A DNA stretch of 64,000 nucleotides from positions 124,001 through 188,000 of the forward strand of contig NZ_WIXI01000022.1 in assembly GCF_009617585.1 (NCBI RefSeq), read 5' to 3'. A program made the position numbers and the translations under genes. Within the stretch, counting starts at the first letter, position 1. The number at the start of each line of letters is the position of its first letter. This document shows positions 8,602 through 17,003 of this stretch, piece after piece. The DNA is from Endobacterium cereale. Lineage in GTDB: Bacteria > Pseudomonadota > Alphaproteobacteria > Rhizobiales > Rhizobiaceae. The notes beneath the pieces were generated by a model. It saw nothing but the letters and a program-made list of their open reading frames with translations. It ran no database searches and had not been told where the DNA came from.

Positions 8602-9585
8602 ATGAACTGGACTTGGAATAGAAACGCCCCGCATCCCGCCCCCGTTACGGACGTCGGAGGTGCGGTTGTTCTCGATGCTCCGCCATCCCCTCCTGAAAAA
8701 CATCATCCCGAACCTCGCAAGGCCAAGATCGCGCTTGCCCTCGGTGGCGGCGCTGCGCGCGGCTGGGCGCATATCGGCGTGCTGCGTGCGCTGGACGAGG
8801 AAGGTATCGAAGTCGGCATGATCGCCGGCACCTCGATCGGCGCGCTGGTCGGCGGCTGTTATCTTGCCGGCAAACTCGATGAACTGGAAACATTTGCACG
8901 CTCGCTCACCATGCGCCGTATCGCCGGCCTGCTGGATCTGACGATCGGCGGCGGTGGTCTTTTTGGGGGCATGCGGCTGACCAAACGCATGCAGGAACAT
9001 ATGGAAGGCATTGCGATCGAGGACCTCAGCCGTCCTTTCGTTGCCGTCGCGACCGAATTGCAGAGTGGCCACGAAGTCTGGATCGCCAGCGGCTCGCTGA
9101 TCACGGGCTTACGCGCCTCCTACGCCCTGCCCGGCATTTTCGAACCTGTCAAATGCAACAATCGCACTTTGGTCGATGGCGCGCTGGTCAATCCGGTGCC
9201 GACATCCGTGTGTCGTGCCTATGAGCAGCCGCTCGTCGTCGGCGTCAATCTCAACTACGATATCTTTGGCCGGGCCGCCGTGGTGCGCCACAATGCCAGC
9301 ATTCAGGAAATCGAGCAGCGACAGCGCATGGACGATGCCGGTGGACGCGCCGCCAGCCGTATCAGCATGACCGGCACGATGGTGCAGGCCTTCAACATCA
9401 TCCAGGAGCGCATCTCACGCGCGCGTCTTGCCGGTGATCCGCCGGATCTGGCGCTGCATCCGCGCCTCAGCGATATCGGCCTGTCGGAATTTCACCGCGC
9501 CGGTGAAGCCATCCGGCGCGGCTACGAGGAAACCAAAGCGCAGATCGTTGCGTTGAAGCGCATGCAGGAAATCTGCGCCCGATAA
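8602..9585 (+). CDS. Patatin-like phospholipase family protein (RssA type)
   Basis: Patatin domain with all catalytic elements: oxyanion loop LGGGAARGWAHIG (48-59), nucleophile elbow GTSIG with S78, and the Asp of VDGALVNP (D192) completing a Ser-Asp dyad. The arrangement and ~327-residue length are those of bacterial RssA/YlbK-type proteins, which hydrolyse acyl esters of phospholipids in the cytoplasm or at the inner membrane. The first ~40 residues are a Pro-rich leader of low complexity. The start at MNWTWNR follows GGAAGA by a few bases; an ATG 33 bases upstream is a less likely alternative. It ends 13 bases from the convergent CBS gene. Confidence 0.92.
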   Translation: MNWTWNRNAPHPAPVTDVGGAVVLDAPPSPPEKHHPEPRKAKIALALGGGAARGWAHIGVLRALDEEGIEVGMIAGTSIGALVGGCYLAGKLDELETFARSLTMRRIAGLLDLTIGGGGLFGGMRLTKRMQEHMEGIAIEDLSRPFVAVATELQSGHEVWIASGSLITGLRASYALPGIFEPVKCNNRTLVDGALVNPVPTSVCRAYEQPLVVGVNLNYDIFGRAAVVRHNASIQEIEQRQRMDDAGGRAASRISMTGTMVQAFNIIQERISRARLAGDPPDLALHPRLSDIGLSEFHRAGEAIRRGYEETKAQIVALKRMQEICAR

Positions 9586-9598
9586 TCGGCTTCAGCGG

Positions 9599-10033
9599 TC
9601 AGCCGGCGATATAGGCCTTGATCTGTTCGGCTTCGTGTTCGATTTCGCTGATCCGCGATTTCACCACGTCGCCGATCGAGATAATGCCGACAAGCGCACC
9701 ATCGGCCTCCACCGGCACGTGCCGGAAACGACCGGCCGTCATCATTTCCATCAACTCGTCATTGGTATTGTCTTCGCGACAATGGGTCACATTCGCAGTC
9801 ATCGAGGATGACACCGGCTTTTCCAGCACCGCCGCTCCTTCACGGGCAATGGCACGCACCAGATCCCGCTCCGTAAAAATTCCGGCAATGCGACCTTCGA
9901 GGCTTGTCACCACGACGGCGCCGATATGCTTTTCGTTGAGGATGGCGGCAACCTCGCTCAGCGTCTGCTCCCGACTGACCGAAACGACAGTCCGACCTTT
10001 CGCATCCAGCATGCTCTTAACGGTTTGGGGCAT
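9599..10033 (-). CDS. CBS-pair domain protein
   Basis: The 144-residue product is little more than a CBS pair: CBS1 about 8-62 (TLSEVAAILNEKHIGAVVVTSLEGRIAGIFTERDLVRAIA) and CBS2 about 75-130 (DELMEMMTAGRFRHVPVEADGALVGIISIGDVVKSRI), with the GI.T.RD and GI.S.GDV motifs that line the adenosyl-nucleotide site. Such stand-alone proteins sense AMP, ATP or SAM and regulate partners; the partner is unknown. The start has a near-perfect ribosome site (GAGGAGAG) seven bases upstream. It is transcribed alone, 134 bases downstream of the rhomboid gene. Confidence 0.92.
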   Translation of the reverse strand: MPQTVKSMLDAKGRTVVSVSREQTLSEVAAILNEKHIGAVVVTSLEGRIAGIFTERDLVRAIAREGAAVLEKPVSSSMTANVTHCREDNTNDELMEMMTAGRFRHVPVEADGALVGIISIGDVVKSRISEIEHEAEQIKAYIAG

Positions 10034-10167
10034 GGTTCTCTCCTCACGTTTCTTTTGCGTCTCACCACAAGGCTGAAGCACCAAAAGCCCTCCCCGGCCA
10101 GCGCTGCAACCAGAAGGATGGTGCCCCTTAAGAGACCCAAAAGCAATGTTTTGTCAGAGAGCGAGAC

Positions 10168-10926
10168 TTACCGCACGCGATCAAACAGGCCGAACAGCAG
10201 ATAACCGAACAGAAAACCGCCTATATGCGCGTCCCAGGCAATGGCGTCGGAACCGGCATCGATCAGGGGCAAGCCTACCGCCGCCAGCAGGTTCCCGGCG
10301 AACCAGAGAATCACGAATGTCTTTACGGTCCGGCTGCGCATGGCGCCGGTAATCGTCTGGCGCGGGTAAAGATGGCCGAAGGTCCGGTCATAGCCGCCAT
10401 CCCTCGGAAATGCGAACCTGCAGGCTGCGCCCATCAATGCGGAGACCACGCCGGAAGCACCGATCAGAATCGTCGTCTCACCCCAATTGATCGCTGCGTG
10501 AAAAAAAGCCGAAGCAGCGGCCGACAAAATCCAGAACAGCAGATAGCGCGCGGTACCTATGCGACGCACCACCGGCGCACCGAAAGCCAGAAGCCACAAG
10601 GTATTGAAAATGAGGTGCTGAAAGCTTCCGTGCAGAAAGGAATATGTGACCGGCGTCCACAGCCACTCCAACCCCTGTTCCGACAAGGGGTGGACATAAC
10701 GCACAGGACTGAAGGCGAACTGGACCATAAACCAGTATTCGATCTGCTCGGAAGGCGCATAAGCCTGAAAAAGGTAAACGGCCGCCAGAACAACGACCGT
10801 CACAACCAGTGAGGTCGGCAGATTGAAGATTGGCTGCCTGCCATTGTCTTCTTCTTCAAGCACGGCCTGTTGCGCCCGTTCCTCATCCGCCTCTGAATGC
10901 GGCGGCACATCCTGTCTGTCAGCCAT
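10168..10926 (-). CDS. Rhomboid family intramembrane serine protease
   Basis: A 252-residue polytopic membrane protein with rhomboid motifs: SFLHGSFQHLIFNTLWLLAFG (H99, H104, N108), the nucleophile in GASGVVSALMG (S158) and the catalytic His in WDAHIGGFLFGYLLF (H234). Rhomboids cleave transmembrane substrates inside the bilayer. An acidic, Gln/Glu-rich cytosolic leader of about 35 residues precedes the first membrane segment (LVVTVVVLAAVYLF). Substrates are not predictable from the neighbourhood. Confidence 0.93.
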   Translation of the reverse strand: MADRQDVPPHSEADEERAQQAVLEEEDNGRQPIFNLPTSLVVTVVVLAAVYLFQAYAPSEQIEYWFMVQFAFSPVRYVHPLSEQGLEWLWTPVTYSFLHGSFQHLIFNTLWLLAFGAPVVRRIGTARYLLFWILSAAASAFFHAAINWGETTILIGASGVVSALMGAACRFAFPRDGGYDRTFGHLYPRQTITGAMRSRTVKTFVILWFAGNLLAAVGLPLIDAGSDAIAWDAHIGGFLFGYLLFGLFDRVR

Positions 10927-11064
10927 TCATCACCTGCTGTTCTCTCTGCCTCAGCCTTACCGGACGAAGGGTGCGAACGGAAGCACTCGGCGACTTGGCA
11001 CGGTTTTCGCTACGTCTGTCACAAGGGCTCGGGAAAGAATGAATCTTGTTCCGAAATATAACAC

Positions 11065-11661
11065 ATGAGTACCATGCAGACCGACGCAGGAAACGAATTA
11101 TTCAGCTACTGGCTTGAACTGAAACGCGATGGAACGATCCCGCAGCAGCGGGAATTCGAACCCGCGCGGGTACGCCACATGCTGCCCGACCTTTTTATTC
11201 TCGGCAAAAATGATGCCGGCACCATGTCGTTTCGATTGGCCGGCACCCGCCTTTGCGCGCTGTTCGGGCATGAACTTCGGGGGCGCCCCTTTACATGCCT
11301 TTGGCACAAGTCCCAACGCCGGCAAGCGGGCATCGGCATTCAGGCCATGCTTGCCCGAGGCAACCCGATGGTTACCGATGTGACCGGCGTGGGCGCGGAA
11401 AGCAATCATGAATATCAGATGATGCTTCTGCCAATGCGCTCGGGCGAATCGGAAGCGGATCGCATCCTGGGCGCAATCTTGCCCCGCCAGCCCCGCGCGA
11501 GCGCATTGCTGGAGCACATTTCCTGCCTCTATGCCGGTGAGTCGCGCAGTATCGCCGAGGAAAGCGTGGACATTCACCCCGAAGGTAAGCGTTTTACCCG
11601 CTTCATGCGACGTCTTCTTTCTGTTGAAATAGTAGATGACGGACTTTCGGGAAGAAGCTGA
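11065..11661 (+). CDS. PAS domain-containing protein (DUF1457 type)
   Basis: The 198-residue protein opens with NELFSYWLELKRDGTIPQQREFEPARVRHMLPDLFILGK and continues with FRLAGTRLCALFGHELRGRPF, the characteristic pattern of the DUF1457/PAS_5 family, widespread in alphaproteobacteria and including single-domain proteins tied to cell-cycle and motility signalling. It has no output domain, so it presumably acts by protein contact. The gene is monocistronic and followed by a PilZ-domain gene in the same direction after 123 bases, which suggests but does not prove a shared c-di-GMP or surface-related role. Confidence 0.85.
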   Translation: MSTMQTDAGNELFSYWLELKRDGTIPQQREFEPARVRHMLPDLFILGKNDAGTMSFRLAGTRLCALFGHELRGRPFTCLWHKSQRRQAGIGIQAMLARGNPMVTDVTGVGAESNHEYQMMLLPMRSGESEADRILGAILPRQPRASALLEHISCLYAGESRSIAEESVDIHPEGKRFTRFMRRLLSVEIVDDGLSGRS

Positions 11662-11784
11662 CAAGCCAGTCAGAACGTTCTATTAACCGCGATGCGATAT
11701 CCATTACAGCGCCTTGCACCGTCAGGCGCATAATGGGCATCATAACATTTCAGAATTTACGCATCGCGACTTGAGAGAACGAGC

Positions 11785-12396
11785 ATGTACTCTTTCCAGC
11801 CAGCTCAACCATCGACACCACCGCAGGGCGCGCAGGAGCGTTCCTTCCAGCGGGTGACGGTCGGCATGAGCGGCCGGCTGATGCTGGAAAGCCACGATGA
11901 ATTTCCCTGCACGGCAGTGGAAATGTCGCCGGGCGACGTTGTCTTCTCATGCGAGGCGCGCCCCTCGGCCGGCGAACGAGTTATCGCCTACATCGAAAAT
12001 CTCGGGCGAATCGAAGGCAATGTCATCGGCGTCACGGCCGACGGCTTTTACATGTCGATCAACGCGACCGACCGCAAGCGCGAGAAACTGGCCGCCCAGC
12101 TCACCTGGCTCGCCAACAAGCATGAACTCGGACTGCCGGAAGATCGTCGCCACGATCGCCTGACGCCTCGCATCACCCGCACAGAGATCGTGCTGGACGA
12201 CGGCCGCAAATATCCGTGCAAGATCGTCGACCTCTCGCTTTCCGGCGCCGCCATCGATATCGAGATTCGTCCGGCACTCGGCACACCGGTCATGCTCGGC
12301 AACATGCGTGGCCGCATCGTGCGTCATTTCATCGAGGGCGTTGCGATCGAGTTCGCCTCCGTCCAGTCCCGCGAGTCGCTGCGGGCTTTTCTCTAA
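11785..12396 (+). CDS. Tandem PilZ-domain protein
   Basis: Two PilZ-like modules fill the 203 residues. The first (about 20-95) has RSFQR, an RxxxR c-di-GMP contact, and a weakened second motif (EMSPGDV). The second (about 118-203) has RRHDRLTPR and a clean DxSxxG motif (DLSLSGAAI). Single-chain tandem PilZ proteins of this size bind c-di-GMP and link it to motility or exopolysaccharide. The degraded motif in the first copy suggests only the second binds strongly (inference). A Rho-independent terminator follows the stop. Confidence 0.9.
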   Translation: MYSFQPAQPSTPPQGAQERSFQRVTVGMSGRLMLESHDEFPCTAVEMSPGDVVFSCEARPSAGERVIAYIENLGRIEGNVIGVTADGFYMSINATDRKREKLAAQLTWLANKHELGLPEDRRHDRLTPRITRTEIVLDDGRKYPCKIVDLSLSGAAIDIEIRPALGTPVMLGNMRGRIVRHFIEGVAIEFASVQSRESLRAFL

Positions 12397-12431
12397 GCCG
12401 CCGCCACCGCTCCCAATCTTTACACTTTCGA

Positions 12432-12460
12432 AGCCGGCGACCAAAATCGCCGGCTTTTTT
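12432..12460 (+). terminator. Terminator of the PilZ gene
   Basis: Nine-base stem 12432-12440 with 12447-12455 (AGCCGGCGA type), six-base loop, followed by TTTTTTG. Located 36 bases after the PilZ gene stop on the same strand. Confidence 0.88.
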
Positions 12461-12921
12461 GTGCCGTTTCGACGGTGCAACGGGACAGTTTCGAGAAAAA
12501 TACGGGGTATCGCTAAAAAAATCTCGTTTCGGGACGATTTTTTTGACACCAAAAACCGACCCGTGCCAGCCTGAAACAGTGACAAAGTGCCTGATAAACA
12601 AGGTTTACGAGCCATTTAGCATGAGTTGAGGCTCGATTCTCAGGCCTTGTGACGGGACCGACAAAGACCTTCTCAAGAGCGTTAAAAACCAAGCAGATTC
12701 AGTAGGATAACGCCTCCATACCAGCGTCGCGAAGCGTCGATGATTCAAATTTGAACTAAATTTGCGGAAAATACCCGTCGAATTTTCGTCGAATTCAATT
12801 CGAATTTTCGGCATGTTTTAGCTGAATTGAATTCAAATAAGCACTTGTTTTTACGACGGTATTTTCCGCCGGATCAAAACCTTGCTGCGATTGTCTCCTC
12901 ACCAACGGGGAGACAAGAAAA
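12461..12921. other. AT-rich non-coding region with clustered palindromes
   Basis: No convincing gene is present in these 461 bases; the short frames lack coding character. The right half is unusually AT-rich and carries TTCAAATTTGAA (12744-12755), CGAATTCAATTCG (12790-12802), TTGAATTCAA (12827-12836) and two copies of CGAATTTTCG starting at 12779 and 12801. These lie upstream of the LapG-like peptidase gene and may be its promoter/operator region. Confidence 0.6.
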
Positions 12922-13530
12922 ATGACGAAGAGCACAGCCCTGGTGATCGCCGCTATCGCCACCTTCATCGCAGTATTTCAGCCACAGGCGGCATCCGCTG
13001 CCAGCGGCACGATGAAGGTCATCGGTCAGGCCAACCCGCCGATCGGTCATTACGAATTCTGCAAGACCTATCGCAGCGAATGCGTTCGCACCAATGGTGA
13101 CCGCGGCGCAGTCGCACTGACCGAAGACAAGTGGCGCACGCTGCTCGACGTCAACTACACCGTCAACACCGCCATCCAGCCGATGACCGACCAGGAAATC
13201 TACGGCGTCGAGGAAAAGTGGGCCTATCCGACCACGGTCGGCGACTGCGAGGACTTTGTCCTCCTGAAGCGCAAGATGCTCATGCAGAAGGGTTTTGATG
13301 CCTCTGCCCTGCTGATCACCGTCGTGCTGCAGCCGAATGGCGAAGGCCATGCCGTCTTGACCGTGCGCACCGATCGCGGCGATTTCATCCTCGACAACAT
13401 GCGCAACAAGGTCATGCTCTGGGCCGATACCGAATATACCTACCTCAAGCGCCAGTCGAACGAAGATCCGGGCCGCTGGGTCAAGTTGCAGGATGGCCGC
13501 ACCATCGCAGTCGGCAGCGTCAGCCAGTAA
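12922..13530 (+). CDS. Secreted transglutaminase-like cysteine peptidase (BTLCP, LapG-like)
   Basis: A 202-residue periplasmic protein: Sec signal peptide MTKSTALVIAAIATFIAVFQPQAASA, then the bacterial transglutaminase-like cysteine proteinase domain with a catalytic triad readable as C109 (VGDCEDFVLLKR), H143 (GEGHAVLTV) and D158 (FILDNMRNKV). The best known member, LapG, cleaves large surface adhesins under c-di-GMP control through LapD; no LapD homologue is visible here. The GGGGAGAC-type ribosome site is about ten bases before the ATG. It sits behind an AT-rich palindrome-containing promoter region and ends at a terminator (13558-13590). The true substrate is not known. Confidence 0.88.
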   Translation: MTKSTALVIAAIATFIAVFQPQAASAASGTMKVIGQANPPIGHYEFCKTYRSECVRTNGDRGAVALTEDKWRTLLDVNYTVNTAIQPMTDQEIYGVEEKWAYPTTVGDCEDFVLLKRKMLMQKGFDASALLITVVLQPNGEGHAVLTVRTDRGDFILDNMRNKVMLWADTEYTYLKRQSNEDPGRWVKLQDGRTIAVGSVSQ

Positions 13531-13557
13531 TTCTTGCAATACCCTCACTGAAAACTT

Positions 13558-13591
13558 GCCCGGCCCACTTAAACGTGGCGCCGGGCTTTTT
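13558..13591 (+). terminator. Terminator of the BTLCP peptidase gene
   Basis: GC-rich stem 13558-13568 with 13575-13586 (GCCCGGCCCAC type, one bulge), loop TTAAAC, then TTTTTCG. Confidence 0.85.
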
Positions 13592-13657
13592 CGTTTGCCC
13601 TGCCTGCTCCGCACAAGCCTCATATGGAAAGACGTGCCTGACAGCAGGCAGGTCACA

Positions 13658-14416
13658 ATGGCGCAACAGGACGACTATCAGGAACCACTGATCAGCAATC
13701 GCATGGCATTCGGCCTGATGGCAGGTCTTGGCCTCATGGTTGCCGCAACCTTCGCCATCAGTCTGGGCGGCCAATGGATCGGTCCAAGGCTGGCGCTCGG
13801 CAGCCATACCGACAGCCGTGAAGAAGTCAGCGTCCGCATTGGTCAGGACGAGTTGCGCCTGCCGGTCAACACCATCCGTTTCGGCGAACAGCGGCGCTCC
13901 GGCGACAGTGACCGCATCGACCTTTATCTTACCTGGCCGGAAATGCAGGGCTATAGCGTCAGCCTCAAGAACCGATTCGACGGCTCTCACAACACAGACG
14001 GACTGATCTTTCTGCAATTGTCGCAGAGCACCATGTCGCGCGACATGTCCGGACGCGTGGAGCCGATCTATTCCCGCCTGTTCGACGGCGATCCCCTGCC
14101 CGGCCCCTATGGGCTCACCGCCCATCACCTTCGTGCCGATAGCGGTTATGGCCAGGAAGTCATCCTGACCGCACCGATGGCCGACGGCGGCAGTTATGCC
14201 GTTCGCTGCCTGATGCCCTCCCAATCCACCGCAGCAAGCTCCAGGTCGGCTGCCGCCGCCAACAGTGCGAGTTGCCAGAGAGACATAAGGGCGGGACAGG
14301 ACCTGACGGTCCTTTATCGATTCTCTCCGTCGCTTTTGCGCGACTGGCAACGCATTGACGCCGCAATCGCTCGTTTTGTACGTGAGCGCGCAACCAAGCG
14401 AAAACCCGCGCAATAA
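13658..14416 (+). CDS. Single-pass membrane protein of unknown function
   Basis: The 252-residue product has a short cytosolic N-terminus, one membrane segment (AFGLMAGLGLMVAATFAISLGG, about 17-38) and a ~210-residue periplasmic part without a recognisable domain. Two Cys (RCLMPS...ASCQRDI) could form a disulfide across a Ser/Ala-rich insertion. The product looks like a conserved hypothetical of the Rhizobiales, but I cannot name a family. The start at MAQQDDYQEP is preferred over a frame extending upstream into the preceding terminator. Confidence 0.75.
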   Translation: MAQQDDYQEPLISNRMAFGLMAGLGLMVAATFAISLGGQWIGPRLALGSHTDSREEVSVRIGQDELRLPVNTIRFGEQRRSGDSDRIDLYLTWPEMQGYSVSLKNRFDGSHNTDGLIFLQLSQSTMSRDMSGRVEPIYSRLFDGDPLPGPYGLTAHHLRADSGYGQEVILTAPMADGGSYAVRCLMPSQSTAASSRSAAAANSASCQRDIRAGQDLTVLYRFSPSLLRDWQRIDAAIARFVRERATKRKPAQ

Positions 14417-14561
14417 GCCGCTAAAATTCGATCAAACGCTGCAACGTCGGGTTCATCATAAACCAGTTGGTAACGCTGCTGACCTAAAGTGCACCGCAAC
14501 GGCACGCTGCGGGGGCGCGACCGGACCCATTACCATCGAGTTGCAAGTAGCGAGTGCAGGC

Positions 14562-16043
14562 GTGTTGAAAAACCTCTTCAGTTCATCTCTCCCCAAGGAT
14601 GGCACATCGAAAACCGCTCGGGTTGCTGGTCGGTTCGTTGCAGCGATCGTAGCGTCGACGATTTTCGTCAGTCCCGCTCTTGCTGCGAAATATGCCGGCA
14701 TCGTCGTCGATGCCAAAACCGGCAAGGTTCTTTATAACGAAGACGGCGACGGCCTTCGTTATCCGGCGTCTCTCACCAAGATGATGACGCTTTATCTTAC
14801 CTTCGAAGCGCTCGAGTCCGGCAAAATCTCTCTGAGTGACAAGGTTCCGGTGTCGGCGCATGCCGCATCAGAGCCTCCGTCGAAGCTCGGCGTTCGCGCT
14901 GGCGGCTCGATCAATGTCGAACAGGTCATCCTGTCGCTGGTCACACGTTCGGCAAACGATATGTCCACCGCCATGGGCGAATTCCTCGGCGGCTCGGAAG
15001 CGCGTTTCGCGCAGATGATGACCAACAAGGCACGTGCGCTCGGCATGACGCGCACCACCTATCGCAACGCCCACGGCCTGCCGAACACCGCGCAGATGAC
15101 AACGGCCCGCGATCAGGCTCGCCTCGGCATCGCGCTGCGCCAGCACTTTCCGCAGTATTACGGCTATTTCAACACCCGCAGCTTCAAGTTCGGCAGACAG
15201 GTCATCGGCAATCACAACCGTCTCGTCGGTAATGTGAAGGGCGTTGACGGCATCAAGACCGGCTATACGCAGGCTGCCGGCAGCAACCTTGCCACATCCG
15301 CACAGCTCGACGGCCGCTCGATCGTTGCCGTCATCCTCGGCGCCAAGGGTAGTGCCGCCCGTGACGCGCAGATGCGCAAGCTCGTCGCCACCTATCTGCC
15401 GCAGGCATCACGCGGCGGCAACAGCAACCTGATTGCCCAGACAGCGCCGGCCCCTTCGCTTCCGGTGACCGATGCACCGAAGCCCAGCACACCTTCGGTC
15501 GACGTTCGCCAGCTTGCCTCGATGGACCTGCCGAACGCAGGCCCGATGCCGGAAACCCGCTACGAGCAGAAGGTTCCGGGCGCCAACGCCTATGCCGCCG
15601 AACCGAAGTCGCAAGGCGCTCGTGATGCTGTTTCTTCGGTCATCGCAACGAACGCTCCGGTTCCACCGCGCGGCCTTGCGCCGGCAGCGGGCTACCTGAA
15701 GGAACCGGCATCGGATCAGAAGATCGTAGCCGTTACGGATTCTGTCACCACCGCATCGACACGATCCGATCGGCAGGCCGCAACGGCACAGCAGATTGCC
15801 GGCTGGGTCGTGCAGATCGGCGTTTCGCCGAACCGCGACATGGCTATGGATCTGCTGTCCAGCGCACAGGACAAGGGCGGCAGCGCACTTCGCGGCGCAA
15901 AGCCCTTCACGGTCGCCGTCAACTCCAACGGCAGCCAGCTTTATCGCGCCCGTTTCGGCGGGTTCGACGACCAGAAGACGGCCGTCAATGCCTGCAACGC
16001 CCTGAAGAAAAAGGGCATCAAGTGCTGGGCTTCGCTCCAGTAA
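14562..16043 (+). CDS. D-alanyl-D-alanine carboxypeptidase (PBP5/6-type) with C-terminal SPOR domain
   Basis: The ~493-residue protein trims the terminal D-Ala of peptidoglycan stem peptides in the periplasm. The penicillin-binding motifs are present in order: S70-L-T-K73 (YPASLTKMM), S130-A-N (TRSANDM) and K232-T-G (GIKTGYTQAAG). A signal sequence (RFVAAIVASTIFVSPALA) precedes the catalytic domain. After a Pro/Ala-rich linker (~260-400) comes an 80-residue SPOR domain (GWVVQIGVSPNRD...YRARFGGFDDQKTAVNACNALKKKGIKCWA), which binds denuded glycan at the division septum, so septal location is likely. The start is uncertain: GTG at 14562 is the best placed; an ATG frame from 14355 runs into the upstream gene. 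Confidence 0.93.
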   Translation: MLKNLFSSSLPKDGTSKTARVAGRFVAAIVASTIFVSPALAAKYAGIVVDAKTGKVLYNEDGDGLRYPASLTKMMTLYLTFEALESGKISLSDKVPVSAHAASEPPSKLGVRAGGSINVEQVILSLVTRSANDMSTAMGEFLGGSEARFAQMMTNKARALGMTRTTYRNAHGLPNTAQMTTARDQARLGIALRQHFPQYYGYFNTRSFKFGRQVIGNHNRLVGNVKGVDGIKTGYTQAAGSNLATSAQLDGRSIVAVILGAKGSAARDAQMRKLVATYLPQASRGGNSNLIAQTAPAPSLPVTDAPKPSTPSVDVRQLASMDLPNAGPMPETRYEQKVPGANAYAAEPKSQGARDAVSSVIATNAPVPPRGLAPAAGYLKEPASDQKIVAVTDSVTTASTRSDRQAATAQQIAGWVVQIGVSPNRDMAMDLLSSAQDKGGSALRGAKPFTVAVNSNGSQLYRARFGGFDDQKTAVNACNALKKKGIKCWASLQ

Positions 16044-16150
16044 AGCAAATGGGTGACGCTGCCGTCGGGTAACCGGCGGCGGCAGCCGGGCTGCGTTTCT
16101 TGTCCCGGTTTCGTTTCAGCCCTCGAAAAGTAAAGCGTACGAGGTCAGAT

Positions 16151-16420
16151 ATGGCAGTGAACGAAAACAACATCGAACGTGAATTTCCGACGACGTTGAA
16201 GAGCCCGATGCGTGGGCCGTCGCTGCATCCTTTGCACGAGGCTGCCATGCGGATTGCCGGCATGGGCATGAACCGGCCGCGCGAAAAGACGCGTGATCTG
16301 GTCGGGCTTCTTCTGACCCACGCGGCACGCGCCTGGCGCTACACGCAGCCGGAAGCGAAGATCCACCTCCACATTTCCGTCCGCTCAGGCAACGCGCCGA
16401 TCCATATGCGTCTGCGCTGA
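16151..16420 (+). CDS. Small conserved protein of unknown function
   Basis: An 89-residue basic protein (MAVNENNIEREFPTTLKSPMRGPSLHPLHEAAMRIAGMGMNRPREKTRDLV...). It has codon usage like its neighbours, GAGGT eight bases upstream of the ATG and its own terminator downstream, which together support a real gene. No domain is recognised and no membrane segment or signal is visible, so it is presumably cytoplasmic. Confidence 0.7.
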   Translation: MAVNENNIEREFPTTLKSPMRGPSLHPLHEAAMRIAGMGMNRPREKTRDLVGLLLTHAARAWRYTQPEAKIHLHISVRSGNAPIHMRLR

Positions 16421-16446
16421 TCGACCGAAATCAATCTTGAGAATTC

Positions 16447-16476
16447 ACAAGCGCGTCCCTGTGGCGCGCTTTTGTC
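16447..16476 (+). terminator. Terminator between convergent genes
   Basis: Stem 16449-16455 with 16465-16471 (AAGCGCG/CGCGCTT), extended by ACAA/TTGT, then TTTTGTCGTTT. It lies between the small + strand gene and the convergent DUF1489 gene and can serve both. Confidence 0.75.
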
Positions 16477-16479
16477 GTT

Positions 16480-16917
16480 TCAGAGAAGGCCGAGTTCTGC
16501 AAGTTCACGGCGCAGATCTTCCGGCAGCGCCATGACGTCTTCGCCAAGGCTGCCGAGATCGGCGGGCGCATCTTCCGGCGTCAGATACCGCCAGCCCTGA
16601 AACGGCCGGCGCGGCTGCGGCATGGTCTCGATCACTTCCGGCCCGAGAATCAGATGGCAGCGTCCTATGCCGTCACCGCCGGTAAAGGTTTCGATACCCA
16701 ACAGTTTCTGGCGTGCCATGACCTGCCCCTTGATCACCCAGTAGAGCGATCCGCCATCCAGAAGTTCATCCACACGCTTGGGAACCATTCGCGTCGTGTG
16801 TACCGAATGCGGCTCGAGACCGGCAGCGATCGCGCTCAGGCAGCGCTCGGCGACCCAGTCTCTTTGATCCTGAATGGATTCTGCGCCGACGCAGAGTTTG
16901 ACGATGTGAAGTGCCAT
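16480..16917 (-). CDS. DUF1489 family protein
   Basis: The 145-residue product begins MALHIVKLCVGAESIQDQRDWV and contains HTTRMVPKRVDELLDGGSLYWVIKGQVMARQKLLGIE and CHLILGPEVIETMPQPRRPFQGWRYL, the recognisable profile of DUF1489, a cytoplasmic family of unknown function almost confined to alphaproteobacteria. The start at MALH is chosen because family similarity begins there; the frame opens 51 bases earlier. The next gene upstream on this strand, sdaA, ends 86 bases away. Confidence 0.88.
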   Translation of the reverse strand: MALHIVKLCVGAESIQDQRDWVAERCLSAIAAGLEPHSVHTTRMVPKRVDELLDGGSLYWVIKGQVMARQKLLGIETFTGGDGIGRCHLILGPEVIETMPQPRRPFQGWRYLTPEDAPADLGSLGEDVMALPEDLRRELAELGLL

Positions 16918-17003
16918 GTCCCGCTTCAAGACCCATACGCGCGCCGCGTCAAGCCGCGGTCGCGGCATGGCAGGCCTGCATCCACAGGCCCGCGATCATG
17001 CGA

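Noticed and set aside
12605..12814. 69-residue minus-strand frame in the AT-rich gap
   Set aside because: No ribosome site, no similarity, and base composition unlike the coding regions; the palindromes explain the sequence better.
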